DNA of 9,931 nt from Lachnospiraceae bacterium UBA3845 (GTDB taxonomy: Bacteria; Bacillota; Clostridia; Lachnospirales; Lachnospiraceae): positions 7,462 through 17,392 of the forward strand of contig DGHP01000159.1 of the NCBI GenBank assembly GCA_002392705.1, read 5' to 3'. Positions 1 through 8,385 of the stretch are shown one piece after another. Position 1 is the first letter of the stretch. Every line of letters starts with the position of its first letter. Under the pieces are notes generated by a model. That model saw nothing but the letters and a program-made list of their open reading frames with translations. It was not told the DNA's origin and did not search any database. The translations under genes were made by a program, and so were the position numbers.

Positions 1-35
1 GGTCCGGCCACCTTCTTGATTGTACCCTTTGCCAT
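1..35 (-). CDS. ntpA: V-type ATPase catalytic subunit A, N-terminal fragment (cut by window edge)
   Basis: Only the first 12 codons are inside the window, reading MAKGTIKKVAGP. This is the usual opening of the catalytic A subunit of bacterial V-type ATPases, the first beta strand of the N-terminal barrel. The ATG is preceded by AAAGGCG as a ribosome binding site and lies 14 nt after the stop of subunit F, so it is the next cistron of the same operon. The family protein is close to 590 residues and hydrolyses or makes ATP in the A3B3 head. The identification rests on the short match and on gene order; no nucleotide-binding motif can be seen. Confidence 0.85.
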   Translation of the reverse strand, partial: MAKGTIKKVAG

Positions 36-49
36 TTTATACGCCTTTC

Positions 50-385
50 TTACTCGTTTTTGCTTCCGAATATGATATCTGAACCGACTGCCTGTTCAAC
101 CGACTTCTTTACGGCGGCTATTCCTTCTCCCGTATTCCCGGAGATTCCGGGAATCAGGATAACCGCCGGCCTCGGCTCAGTGCGATAGTGATCAATCTCT
201 CCCGGAATCTTTGCCGCAAGCGCTTCCGTGATATAGATAACCTCGTAATTATTCTGGGCAAGCCTCCTGAGCATCTGCGCCGCTTCCTCCGGGCTCCCAT
301 CCGCTTCTATGCGGAATGTGTCAAGACCCAGGGCGCCGAAACCGTAGATGGAATCCCAGTCTCCCATAACCGCGATCTTATACAT
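50..385 (-). CDS. ntpF: V-type ATPase subunit F (central stalk)
   Basis: A 111-residue protein, a normal length for subunit F, the small alpha/beta protein that sits on the central shaft with subunit D and helps couple rotation to ATP turnover. The N-terminus carries the family signature GDWDSIYGFGALGLD (about residues 8-22). It is followed by the strand and loop YEVIYITEALA (about 47-57) and the strand AVILIPGISGN (about 74-84), typical of the CheY-like fold of F. Its ATG overlaps the last 8 nt of subunit C (ATGTATAA). The site AAGGGAG lies inside the end of that gene, which suggests translational coupling. Identification is by signature and operon position. Confidence 0.93.
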   Translation of the reverse strand: MYKIAVMGDWDSIYGFGALGLDTFRIEADGSPEEAAQMLRRLAQNNYEVIYITEALAAKIPGEIDHYRTEPRPAVILIPGISGNTGEGIAAVKKSVEQAVGSDIIFGSKNE

Positions 386-1343
386 ACATCTCCCTTACCC
401 TTTCCCGGAGCATCTCTTCCGGCAGATCGTTGCGCTTCGCCGCCAGAATGATCCGAACCGTTTTAATCTCATTGTCACGGGCAAGAATATAAGCCGCGAG
501 GGGTCCGATCCCGAATGGATTGTGAATCTCGGGTTTGATGGTCCGGATCATCCGGTTGTCGCACCATCTCTCAAAAGAAGCCAGGGATTTTTTCAGTTCC
601 TCCACCGCGTCGGAATAGACCGTGTGGTCCAGATAAGCGCAGATCGCATCAAAACCGACCGCAGCGGCGTCCGTCAGGCTCCCTGTATCGATCGTGCTGC
701 AGGGCGCGAGGGCTCTTGCAATGAACTGCCTGCTCTTACCGGTTCTGGCGCAGCGCACCGCGATTTTTATGTCCCCGGTGGCGCAGATCAGCTCCCCGTA
801 ATCCTTCAGGAGCTTCTCCTTTGTCTTCTCTCCGGCTTCCCGGATCGCTTCCAGAGCGGCCCGGTCTATGATAATATCGCACAGCTGGCCATCCCGGGTT
901 GTCAGGAGAGTCTCCTTCGCTTCCCGCGCGACTTCACGCAGATTCTCCGGAAGCAGCTCATAGTCCGACTGCTCCATCGCCTCCTCCAGAAGCTTCGCCG
1001 GTATCGTGCCGTCCTCGGCAAAGATACCCGGATGTTCCCCGTCGATCACACTCTCCTTGATCGCGGCCTTCAGATTATGATAATCATTCGGAAGGCGGAA
1101 GACATCAAAGAGATCCATACGGTCCGGGACAAGCTCCCGGATCAGGTCCCAGGTTTTTTTCTGCTCGCCCCGGAGCATCGCCTCACCGGTCATTCCGGAA
1201 TCCCCCCAGCCTTTTTCACTGAGGATCCTGAGACATTCCTCCTCGCCCGGGCTTGCCGTCAGCTGGGAAATCACACTTTCATTCAGCAGGGAAAGTTCAC
1301 GGGAACGGATTCGCGCGACCGCATAGATATAATTTTCGGCCAT
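378..1343 (-). CDS. ntpC: V-type ATPase subunit C (d-type socket subunit)
   Basis: A 321-residue, largely helical soluble protein of the V-ATPase C/d family (family length about 330). It forms the funnel that links the central stalk to the membrane rotor ring. Visible family features are the start MAENYIYAVARIRSRE, the stretch WDLIRELVPDRMDLFDVFRLPNDYHNLKAAIK split around residues 66-97, and the end FGIGPLAAYILARDNEIKTVRIILAAKRN, in which the GxGPLxAYILARExEIKxVRIIL pattern is characteristic. A strong AAGGAGG site sits 6 nt upstream of the ATG, and the gap to subunit E is only 15 nt. The gene overlaps subunit F by 8 nt. Nothing unusual in length or motif was seen. Confidence 0.95.
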   Translation of the reverse strand: MAENYIYAVARIRSRELSLLNESVISQLTASPGEEECLRILSEKGWGDSGMTGEAMLRGEQKKTWDLIRELVPDRMDLFDVFRLPNDYHNLKAAIKESVIDGEHPGIFAEDGTIPAKLLEEAMEQSDYELLPENLREVAREAKETLLTTRDGQLCDIIIDRAALEAIREAGEKTKEKLLKDYGELICATGDIKIAVRCARTGKSRQFIARALAPCSTIDTGSLTDAAAVGFDAICAYLDHTVYSDAVEELKKSLASFERWCDNRMIRTIKPEIHNPFGIGPLAAYILARDNEIKTVRIILAAKRNDLPEEMLRERVREMYV

Positions 1344-1358
1344 TGCTCTCCTCCTTTT

Positions 1359-1949
1359 TTAAGAAAACAGTATCTTTCCCGCAAGGTCCTGCATCTGGTC
1401 CTTCTTCTCCTCAAAGATCGCGTCGATCGACAGATTCTGCTCGATTCCGCCATATTTCAGGATAAAGCCGCCGTCGATCTTCGCCTCGTCGCCGGAAACA
1501 TCCAGCTTCGCTCCCTCCGGAAGCGCAGCGACCAGCTTTTTGGCAAAGTCCGCGGGAAGCCTGTTGAAATCATTCCGGCAGAAAATGATCTCTCCCTTTC
1601 TCGGAAGAGCATTGCTGCTGATCAGTTTCAGAAGCAGAGCGAAATATTCCTCTGCCGGAAGCTTTAAAAGCGCCTCTTTCGCAGCATCGATGGTGGACGA
1701 TATCAGTTCCTGCTTGGTCTCAAGGAGTGTGCGGCGCCTTGACAGCTGTGCCGCAGAATCCGCGCGCGCGATGAGGTCCTTTGCGGCCTCTTCGCCCTTT
1801 ATACGGATCTTCTCAACCTCTGCATCCGCCTCTTTCCCGGCCGCCGCCATGGCTCTGTCGTAAGACGCCTGGGCGTCCCCCCTGATTTTTGCCACTGCGG
1901 CTTCGGACTCACTGCGGATGTCCTCTATTATTTTATCCAAACCTGCCAT
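1359..1949 (-). CDS. ntpE: V-type ATPase subunit E (peripheral stalk)
   Basis: A 196-residue protein of the V/A-ATPase E family, the outer-stalk subunit that pairs with the H/G subunit to hold the catalytic head still. The first half (about residues 1-95) is an Ala/Glu/Arg-rich long helix (IIEDIRSESEAAVAKIRGDA and following) that would form the right-handed coiled coil with subunit H. The second half (about 100-196) is the mixed alpha/beta cap with DGGFILKYGGIEQNLSIDA, ending in the conserved helix. AAGGAGA precedes the ATG. It follows subunit K after a 107-nt gap that contains a hairpin, the second-largest intercistronic space in this operon fragment after none other on this side. Confidence 0.94.
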   Translation of the reverse strand: MAGLDKIIEDIRSESEAAVAKIRGDAQASYDRAMAAAGKEADAEVEKIRIKGEEAAKDLIARADSAAQLSRRRTLLETKQELISSTIDAAKEALLKLPAEEYFALLLKLISSNALPRKGEIIFCRNDFNRLPADFAKKLVAALPEGAKLDVSGDEAKIDGGFILKYGGIEQNLSIDAIFEEKKDQMQDLAGKILFS

Positions 1950-1994
1950 CAGCTGTCTCCTTCTTTCTCTCTAAAGTTGCCTGCAGATCAATCT

Positions 1995-2031
1995 CCCGGC
2001 GGCCGTCTCTTCATACAGACGTCCTCCCGGG
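1995..2031 (-). promoter_or_regulatory. Intercistronic stem-loop between ntpK and ntpE
   Basis: The 107-nt gap after subunit K holds an inverted repeat. The outer arms CCCGG (1995-1999) and CCGGG (2027-2031) pair, and the inner arms CGTCT (2004-2008) and AGACG (2017-2021) pair across an 8-nt loop. The two stems are separated by an internal loop. There is no U-tract on either strand, so it is not a standard terminator. It sits just downstream of the rotor-ring gene, whose product is needed in many copies per enzyme. A role in protecting the 3' end of an ntpK message or in partial attenuation is inferred, not shown. Confidence 0.45.
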
Positions 2032-2046
2032 TTCCGATTCACGGAC
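2031..2046. repeat. Copy 1 of a 16-bp dispersed intergenic motif
   Basis: The 16 bases GTTCCGATTCACGGAC match copies at 8458-8473 and 9847-9862 in the same orientation. The consensus is GTT[A/C]C[T/G]ATTCAC[A/G]G[C/A]C, with 12 of 16 positions invariant. This copy lies in the ntpK-ntpE gap and touches the end of the stem-loop there. It is the most divergent of the three. The repeat family is not named here. Confidence 0.4.
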
Positions 2047-2056
2047 CCTTTCCGGA

Positions 2057-4554
<2,498 letters not shown>

Positions 4555-4574
4555 AGGCTTATACTCTCCTTTCC

Positions 4575-4590
4575 GGCAGCGCACGCTGCC
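4575..4590 (-). promoter_or_regulatory. Hairpin A just upstream of the ntpI ribosome binding site
   Basis: GGCAGC, a 4-nt loop and GCTGCC make a perfect 6-bp GC-rich stem. On the mRNA it ends only two bases before AAAGGAG, the ribosome binding site of subunit I. It is the second of two adjacent stem-loops in the 82-nt gap after subunit H. There is no following U-tract, so it is not a terminator. Influence on subunit I translation or on message processing is inference. Confidence 0.45.
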
Positions 4591-4598
4591 TTTCTTCC

Positions 4599-4614
4599 GC
4601 CTGCACCGGCAGGC
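4599..4614 (-). promoter_or_regulatory. Hairpin B in the ntpH-ntpI gap
   Basis: GCCTGC, a 4-nt loop and GCAGGC form a second perfect 6-bp stem, separated from hairpin A by 8 nt. Two back-to-back stems of the same geometry in an otherwise tightly packed operon suggest a deliberate RNA structure, for example an RNase barrier separating a short ntpH message from the rest. No U-tract is seen. Confidence 0.45.
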
Positions 4615-4636
4615 TCTTCAGGGGGTTCTCCCACTG

Positions 4637-4948
4637 TCATTCAGCCACAAGTTTCAGAAGAGCGTCAACTGTTTCCTTCTGCTTTTTTGCAGCGGCTTCC
4701 TTCAGTTTCCTGACGGCGTTCTCAGTCTCCTGGGACTGCTCAGCCACCAGTTCCTCCTGTTTCTTCCGGGCATCCTCAAGGGCCTTGGCGGCAGCCTTGT
4801 TTGCAGCCGCGACAGCCTCTCTGATCAGTTTCGCAGCGTCTTCCTTTGTCTGAGATGCGAGACCATGCGCCTCGTTGAGGGCAGTCCTCTCCGCGTCGGC
4901 AGTCTCTTTTTCCACCGCACGGATCGCATCTATCGTACTTTTGGCCAA
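4637..4948 (-). CDS. ntpH: V-type ATPase subunit H (peripheral stalk coiled coil)
   Basis: About 103 residues, almost entirely Ala, Glu, Lys and Gln in a continuous amphipathic helix (IRAVEKETADAERTALNEAH through KKQKETVDALLKLVAE). This matches the H/G subunit of bacterial V-type ATPases, which pairs with subunit E in the outer stalk; the low-complexity helix itself is weak evidence, and its place as first gene before subunit I decides it. The frame opens at a GTG (4957), but that codon lies inside the Shine-Dalgarno. I prefer the TTG at 4948, which gives MAKSTIDAIRAVEKE and sits 5 nt after AAAGGGGGTGA. It is the promoter-proximal gene of the operon. Confidence 0.85.
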   Translation of the reverse strand: MAKSTIDAIRAVEKETADAERTALNEAHGLASQTKEDAAKLIREAVAAANKAAAKALEDARKKQEELVAEQSQETENAVRKLKEAAAKKQKETVDALLKLVAE

Positions 4949-4953
4949 TCTGG

Positions 4954-4964
4954 TCACCCCCTTT
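4954..4964 (-). promoter_or_regulatory. Very strong ribosome binding site deciding a TTG start for ntpH
   Basis: AAAGGGGGTGA matches the full 11-base anti-Shine-Dalgarno complement AAAGGAGGTGA at 10 of 11 positions. It lies 5 nt before TTG at 4948, the usual spacing, whereas the alternative GTG is part of the site itself. An extended pairing may compensate for the weak TTG codon. Confidence 0.75.
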
Positions 4965-4987
4965 GTGATGTATAAACAGTCTTTCCA

Positions 4988-5016
4988 ATTCTATCATACA
5001 GCCGAAATGCCGTCAA
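4988..5016 (-). promoter_or_regulatory. Promoter of the V-type ATPase operon
   Basis: TTGACG (5011-5016) and TAGAAT (4988-4993) are separated by exactly 17 nt, each one base off consensus. TGA directly before the -10 box makes it an extended -10 promoter. Predicted transcription starts near 4981, giving a leader of about 33 nt before ntpH. It lies immediately downstream of the terminator of the preceding unit. Confidence 0.8.
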
Positions 5017-5023
5017 CGAAGCG

Positions 5024-5078
5024 AAAAAGGAAAATCCGGGCAGCGGGACCGGATAAATCCTGTCCCCGCTGTCCGGAT
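5024..5078 (-). terminator. Intrinsic terminator of the motor-like operon
   Basis: A long stem runs from CCGGACAGCGGGGAC (mRNA sense, ending arm 5064-5078) to its partner ending in GCTGCCCGGAT at 5034. It has one bulged base and one G-U pair, and the apical region can pair further (GGAT/ATCC). The U-rich run ATTTTCCTTTTTC follows on the minus strand (5034 down to 5023). It lies 20 nt after the stop of the small basic protein gene, so it ends that unit before the ATPase promoter. Confidence 0.85.
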
Positions 5079-5097
5079 CTGACTTATGCAAACTGTT

Positions 5098-5259
5098 TTA
5101 ATGCCGGTAAAGAGTATCCTGGCCGAGTACGTTAACCAGACGGATCAGGGCCGCCGCGGCTGACAGCAGATGGTCGAAACGCTTCCGTCTCATCTTCCAC
5201 TTTCTCTGCCGCTCTTTCTTCGCCTTCTTTTTCTCCGTCTCTTTTTTCAGGATCATCAT
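5098..5259 (-). CDS. Small very basic protein (53 aa), last gene of the motor-like operon
   Basis: The frame runs ATGATGATCCTG to TAA and encodes 53 residues. It begins MMILKKETEKKKAKKERQRK and continues to a C-terminal half LLSAAAALIRLVNVLGQDTLYRH. I count 10 Lys and 7 Arg against 5 acidic residues. The N-terminal half is a charged helix and the second half (about 30-46) an amphipathic or weakly hydrophobic helix. It starts 13 nt after the stop of the OmpA-domain gene, with GGGAGAGAGG before the start, and a strong terminator follows. Position, ribosome site and terminator argue that it is real. No family was recognised; binding to the membrane face, nucleic acid or the acidic coiled-coil tail of the channel protein are only possibilities. 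Confidence 0.65.
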   Translation of the reverse strand: MMILKKETEKKKAKKERQRKWKMRRKRFDHLLSAAAALIRLVNVLGQDTLYRH

Positions 5260-5272
5260 AGCCTCTCTCCCG

Positions 5273-6364
5273 TCACGGATTCACTTCCGCCACGACCTCC
5301 GCCTCGTTTGACAGCAGCTGCGAGAGCTCCTGGATCATCTCCTCATCCTTCAGGCGGAACTTAATCTCAACACGTCTGGAGGCATTGGCATCCTCCATTC
5401 CGTTCTCGTCCAGTACCAGATTCGACGAAGACCGTCCGTTTGTAGTCAGCTTCTCCGACAGTTCCCGGCTCTGGTCCTCTGACAGGAAGCTGCCGCTGAT
5501 ATTCAGCAGGTACTCGGCCACGGCCCGGGCCCTGTTCTGGGAAAGCTCCAGATTGGACATATATCCGCCGGTGGAATCCGTGTATCCGTCGATGATGACT
5601 TCAGCCACATAATCCACATAATCAGGTGAAAGAAGAACGCTGCAATAGGTCGGCAGAGCCTGGGACAGGATCGCCACGCCCTCATCCTTCAGTTCCGCTT
5701 CATTATAGTCAAACAGTACATTGGACTGGAGCACGATCGCTCCGGTCTGCGCGTCGATCGACACGCCGATATCCTTCGCCTCAAACTCCTGGCGCAGGGA
5801 AGCGATCAGGTTCGCCTTAACGCCGATGATCTGGTCGATCCTCGCCTGCTGCTGGTTCAGCAGCTCCTGGCTTGCGGCAAGCTGCTGGTTCCTGTCATCC
5901 AGCTGCGCCTGGCTGGACGCAAGCTGCTCATCCCGAGCAGCCAGTTCCGCGTCCTTCGCGGCAAGGGCTGCGTCCCTGGATGCGAGTTCATCATTCCTTG
6001 CAGCCAGTTCCGACTCCTGCTGAAGCAGCTGCTGCCTCGCGGCTTCCAGCTCGTCCTGCTGCGTCTTAAGCTGCGCCGCCTGGGCTTCCAGCGCGGTCTG
6101 AAGATCCGTCAGGGTCAGAGACTGCGCTTCGATCTCCGATTCCCGCTGATTCAGCTCGACCTGGGTCTGCTCCAGCTCATCCTGGGTCTGAAGCCTGGTG
6201 GCCTGCTCTGCCAGCTTGTCATTATAATTCTTCTGCGCCTGCATCAGGCAGACAGCCATGATCAGGACAAACAGGAGAAGCAGGCCGGACATCATGTCGG
6301 AATAAGACCGCCATACATTATGGCCGGACTCATCGTTCATCCTCCTGCGGTTTACTATCTTCAC
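5273..6364 (-). CDS. MotB/ZorB-like stator protein with OmpA-type peptidoglycan-binding domain
   Basis: A 363-residue protein. One membrane helix (about 25-42) follows the motif WRSYSDMMSGLLLLF, whose Asp23 sits where MotB has its essential ion-carrying Asp. Next is a long stalk (about 45-180) predicted as coiled coil, including seven uninterrupted 7-residue repeats with Leu at 120, 127, 134, 141, 148, 155 and 162. Residues about 205-337 are an OmpA/MotB C-terminal domain: GYTDSTGGYMSNLELSQNRARAV places Asp263 and Arg278 at the positions that bind diaminopimelate in OmpA, and NASRRVEIKF closes the fold. The GTG start is preceded by AAGGGGG at 7 nt; the in-frame ATG at codon 9 has its AGGAGG directly adjacent and is less likely. 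It should pair with the upstream channel protein and anchor it to the wall. Confidence 0.9.
   Translation of the reverse strand: MKIVNRRRMNDESGHNVWRSYSDMMSGLLLLFVLIMAVCLMQAQKNYNDKLAEQATRLQTQDELEQTQVELNQRESEIEAQSLTLTDLQTALEAQAAQLKTQQDELEAARQQLLQQESELAARNDELASRDAALAAKDAELAARDEQLASSQAQLDDRNQQLAASQELLNQQQARIDQIIGVKANLIASLRQEFEAKDIGVSIDAQTGAIVLQSNVLFDYNEAELKDEGVAILSQALPTYCSVLLSPDYVDYVAEVIIDGYTDSTGGYMSNLELSQNRARAVAEYLLNISGSFLSEDQSRELSEKLTTNGRSSSNLVLDENGMEDANASRRVEIKFRLKDEEMIQELSQLLSNEAEVVAEVNP
5864..6010 (-). repeat. Seven tandem heptad (21-bp) repeats coding for the stalk of the MotB-like protein
   Basis: Residues 119-167 read as ELAARND, ELASRDA, ALAAKDA, ELAARDE, QLASSQA, QLDDRNQ and QLAASQE. 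The DNA repeats are 21 bp and moderately similar, suggesting growth of the stalk by tandem duplication. They extend a periplasm-side (outside the membrane) spacer between membrane helix and wall-binding domain. Confidence 0.8.
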
Positions 6365-6382
6365 GCGATAACCCCCTTTTTA

Positions 6383-6407
6383 TGCTCCCCTGCGCTCCGG
6401 GCTTTTC
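6383..6407. repeat. Direct repeat copy 1 in the gap between the two motor genes
   Basis: A 25-base sequence starting TGCTCCCCTGCGCTCC is repeated without change at 6445-6469, 62 nt apart. The copies occupy the 149-nt space between the MotA-like stop and the MotB-like start. A 9-base piece (GCTCCCCTG) recurs at 6505-6513 next to the MotA-like stop. A 12-bp palindrome, GCTGCCGGCAGC (6418-6429), lies between the copies, and copy 1 can fold with the following CCCCGGGAG into a short hairpin. Function is unknown. Confidence 0.7.
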
Positions 6408-6444
6408 CCCGGGAGCTGCTGCCGGCAGCCGGTCATGCCGTCTG

Positions 6445-6469
6445 TGCTCCCCTGCGCTCCGGGCTTTTC
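6445..6469. repeat. Direct repeat copy 2 in the gap between the two motor genes
   Basis: Identical over 25 bases to 6383-6407. It is followed by a different GC-rich sequence (GCCCGCCGGGGCGC) that can itself form short stems. On the message these repeats precede the MotB-like ribosome binding site AAGGGGG, so they could modulate the relative amounts of the two subunits. Confidence 0.7.
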
Positions 6470-6513
6470 TGCCCGCCGGGGCGCTCCGCCTGCGGCTGTT
6501 CCACGCTCCCCTG

Positions 6514-8289
6514 TCAGCCGAACAGTCCTCTTCGTTTCGGCGGCTCCTTTGCAGCTTCATCCCTCGCGATGTCACGCTGCGCCTGTTCCTCCATCAGCCG
6601 GACAAGCGTCTGCAGCTGCTGGTTGGTCTGTTCTCTCTCTTCCTTCTCCCTCTTTGTGGAGAGTTCTTCGAGACGGTCGGTGACTTCCTTCAGGGACAGC
6701 TGCGTGCTGTCTGTCAGCTGCTTCATGCGGGCCAGGACCTGGGTCATGTAGTCCGTGAACTCGCGCAGATTCTCCTGCTGCTGCTTCTGTTCCTCGGCAA
6801 GCATATTCTGCGAGGTCTGCAGCTGTTCCAGATAGCTGCTTACGGTCTTCACATATTCGTTCTGGGACTTCTGCGCCTCCTGCAGGGAGGTAACAGTCAG
6901 ATCATTCATCTTGGAGATCTGATCCGTCATGCGGATATTCGCGTCGTTCATAACCGAAAGGCCTTCCGCGAGATCATCGTTGTCTGCCTGTACCAGGGCA
7001 AGGCTTCTGGTATAGCGTTCATTCGCCTCGCTCAGTTCCATCATCTTCCCTGCGATCTCCCCGTTCATCTCACTGAGGTGATCCATCTGCTGCGTCATGC
7101 GCAGGTTCAGGTCGCTGGTCCGGGCGATGTCGTTCATGGCAGCCTGCATGTCAGATACAAACTGGGCAAGCTTCTGCTCCTGCTCGTTCATGGCGGACAG
7201 GGCTCTGACCACCACATCGGAGGATGCCTCCATGGCCTCCGACATGCGCTGTTCTCCTTCGAGAACGTCCGCCTGGTACTTCGCCTCGCTCTCCTGCATG
7301 AACTTCAGGTGCTCTCTCTGGGACTGGTTCGTCTCGCCGAGTACCTTGCGCATCTCGATAAACTCCGAGAAAAACTCCTGCTTCATCGTCCGGGCGATCC
7401 GCTCGGAGATATTCTCCAGCAGGCGTTCCTGGTTCATGGTAACCGTCTGCGAGAAGTCATCCATCGTATGATCCAGGTGCTCGATCATCGGGGAAATGTT
7501 GTTGGAAAGGCTCTGCGCCACCTGCTCCGCCAGATCCTTCTGCATCTGCTGCATCAGCTTGGTCTGCGTGTTCTGATTGGCGATAACATGGTTCATGGCC
7601 GTCGCGTCAGTCGGCGGCACCGCGCAGGTATAATAGGTATCCAGAAATCTGTCCAGACTCTCCGATACACTGGTAAGCGCCCCTCTCAGCCAGTACTGGA
7701 AAGCCAGCGAAAGGCTCAGGCCGTAGATGGAAGTTACAAAAGCAACCTTAATGCCGTCGATCAGGGACTCAACCGAGCTTGACATGGCCTCGTAGCTGTT
7801 CGGATTAAAACCGCGCAGGCCAAGAACCAGTCCGAGAAAGGTGCCGAGGATGCCGAGCGAAGTCAGAATATCCGGGATCATCTCGACCAGACGCCTGTGC
7901 GTATAGTTGTTGATCTCATATTCTCCGATATAATCGCCGATGTCCGTGGGACTGTTCGTCTTATGCAGATATCTCAGATATTCCTGGTATTTCTCGTCCA
8001 GATAGGGAACCGAAAACAGAGTTGAACCCTGGCTTGTTATGGTGGACATGGCTCCTCCGGAGGAAGCCAGATTCTGCAGCCTGTCCGATGCCCGGTCAAG
8101 CCCGCGCCTGGTCTGTCCCATCCTGCGGAACCCGAAAAACAGGCCGCCCAGGATGATCATGACCATCACCGCCAGGAATCCCAGATTGAAAAAGATGTTG
8201 AACATGCTTGCGTCCAGTGTCAGGTATGTGATCAGGATACACACACCTGCCGCGAGCAGCCCGACAACAAGATTGGAAACTTTTCTCAT
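6514..8289 (-). CDS. MotA/TolQ/ExbB-family channel protein with long cytoplasmic coiled-coil tail (ZorA-like)
   Basis: A 591-residue protein with four predicted membrane helices at about 4-24, 33-55, 138-158 and 178-200. The last pair carries the family signatures ILTSLGILGTFLGLVLGL and GIKVAFVTSIYGLSLSLAFQY, with Thr150 and Thr186 in the pore-lining helices. A cytoplasmic loop of about 80 residues separates helices 2 and 3. From about 205 to 580 the chain is hydrophilic and helical, rich in Gln, Glu, Met and Asn (many QQM, MNE, LxEMN patterns), ending in the basic KEPPKRRGLFG. MotA and ExbB are 230-300 residues, so the tail is the extra feature; ZorA of Zorya has the same plan. The start at 8289 has AAGGGG at 7 nt. 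The frame continues to a TTG at 8382 without a ribosome site. Confidence 0.9.
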   Translation of the reverse strand: MRKVSNLVVGLLAAGVCILITYLTLDASMFNIFFNLGFLAVMVMIILGGLFFGFRRMGQTRRGLDRASDRLQNLASSGGAMSTITSQGSTLFSVPYLDEKYQEYLRYLHKTNSPTDIGDYIGEYEINNYTHRRLVEMIPDILTSLGILGTFLGLVLGLRGFNPNSYEAMSSSVESLIDGIKVAFVTSIYGLSLSLAFQYWLRGALTSVSESLDRFLDTYYTCAVPPTDATAMNHVIANQNTQTKLMQQMQKDLAEQVAQSLSNNISPMIEHLDHTMDDFSQTVTMNQERLLENISERIARTMKQEFFSEFIEMRKVLGETNQSQREHLKFMQESEAKYQADVLEGEQRMSEAMEASSDVVVRALSAMNEQEQKLAQFVSDMQAAMNDIARTSDLNLRMTQQMDHLSEMNGEIAGKMMELSEANERYTRSLALVQADNDDLAEGLSVMNDANIRMTDQISKMNDLTVTSLQEAQKSQNEYVKTVSSYLEQLQTSQNMLAEEQKQQQENLREFTDYMTQVLARMKQLTDSTQLSLKEVTDRLEELSTKREKEEREQTNQQLQTLVRLMEEQAQRDIARDEAAKEPPKRRGLFG

Positions 8290-8363
8290 GATCCTACCCC
8301 TTATTGTACTTAAACTCAGATGCGAACCGGTCTTTCTCATCCCCCGGCCGGCCCGCTGTCCCC

Positions 8364-8380
8364 GGTGCTTTACCCGCACC
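8364..8380 (-). promoter_or_regulatory. Leader hairpin of the motor-like operon
   Basis: GGTGC and GCACC (8364-8368, 8376-8380) form a 5-bp stem with a 7-nt loop inside the roughly 115-nt leader. No U-tract follows. It is a minor structure, recorded because the leader also carries the stronger palindrome at 8386-8405. Confidence 0.3.
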
Positions 8381-8385
8381 AACAG

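Noticed and set aside
348..1667. 439-codon open frame on the plus strand opposite ntpF, ntpC and ntpE
   Set aside because: It lies wholly antisense to three well-identified subunits, shows no domain pattern or ribosome site, and spans their boundaries as a GC-rich shadow would.
5864..6010. Regular repeats that could suggest a CRISPR array
   Set aside because: Period is 21 bp without spacers, in frame within a coding sequence, and explained by protein heptads.
6382..7782. 466-codon open frame on the plus strand opposite the MotA-like gene
   Set aside because: The Leu- and His-rich translation is the antisense of the Gln/Glu-rich coiled-coil tail; it has no ribosome site or family features.
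5098..8289. A complete Zorya defence system
   Set aside because: Only ZorA/ZorB-like components are present; no helicase, nuclease or other effector genes are in the unit, which ends in a terminator followed by ATPase genes.
8290..8382. N-terminal extension of the MotA-like protein to a TTG at 8382
   Set aside because: No ribosome site precedes the TTG, while AAGGGG stands 7 nt before the ATG at 8289, which also puts a membrane helix at the start.
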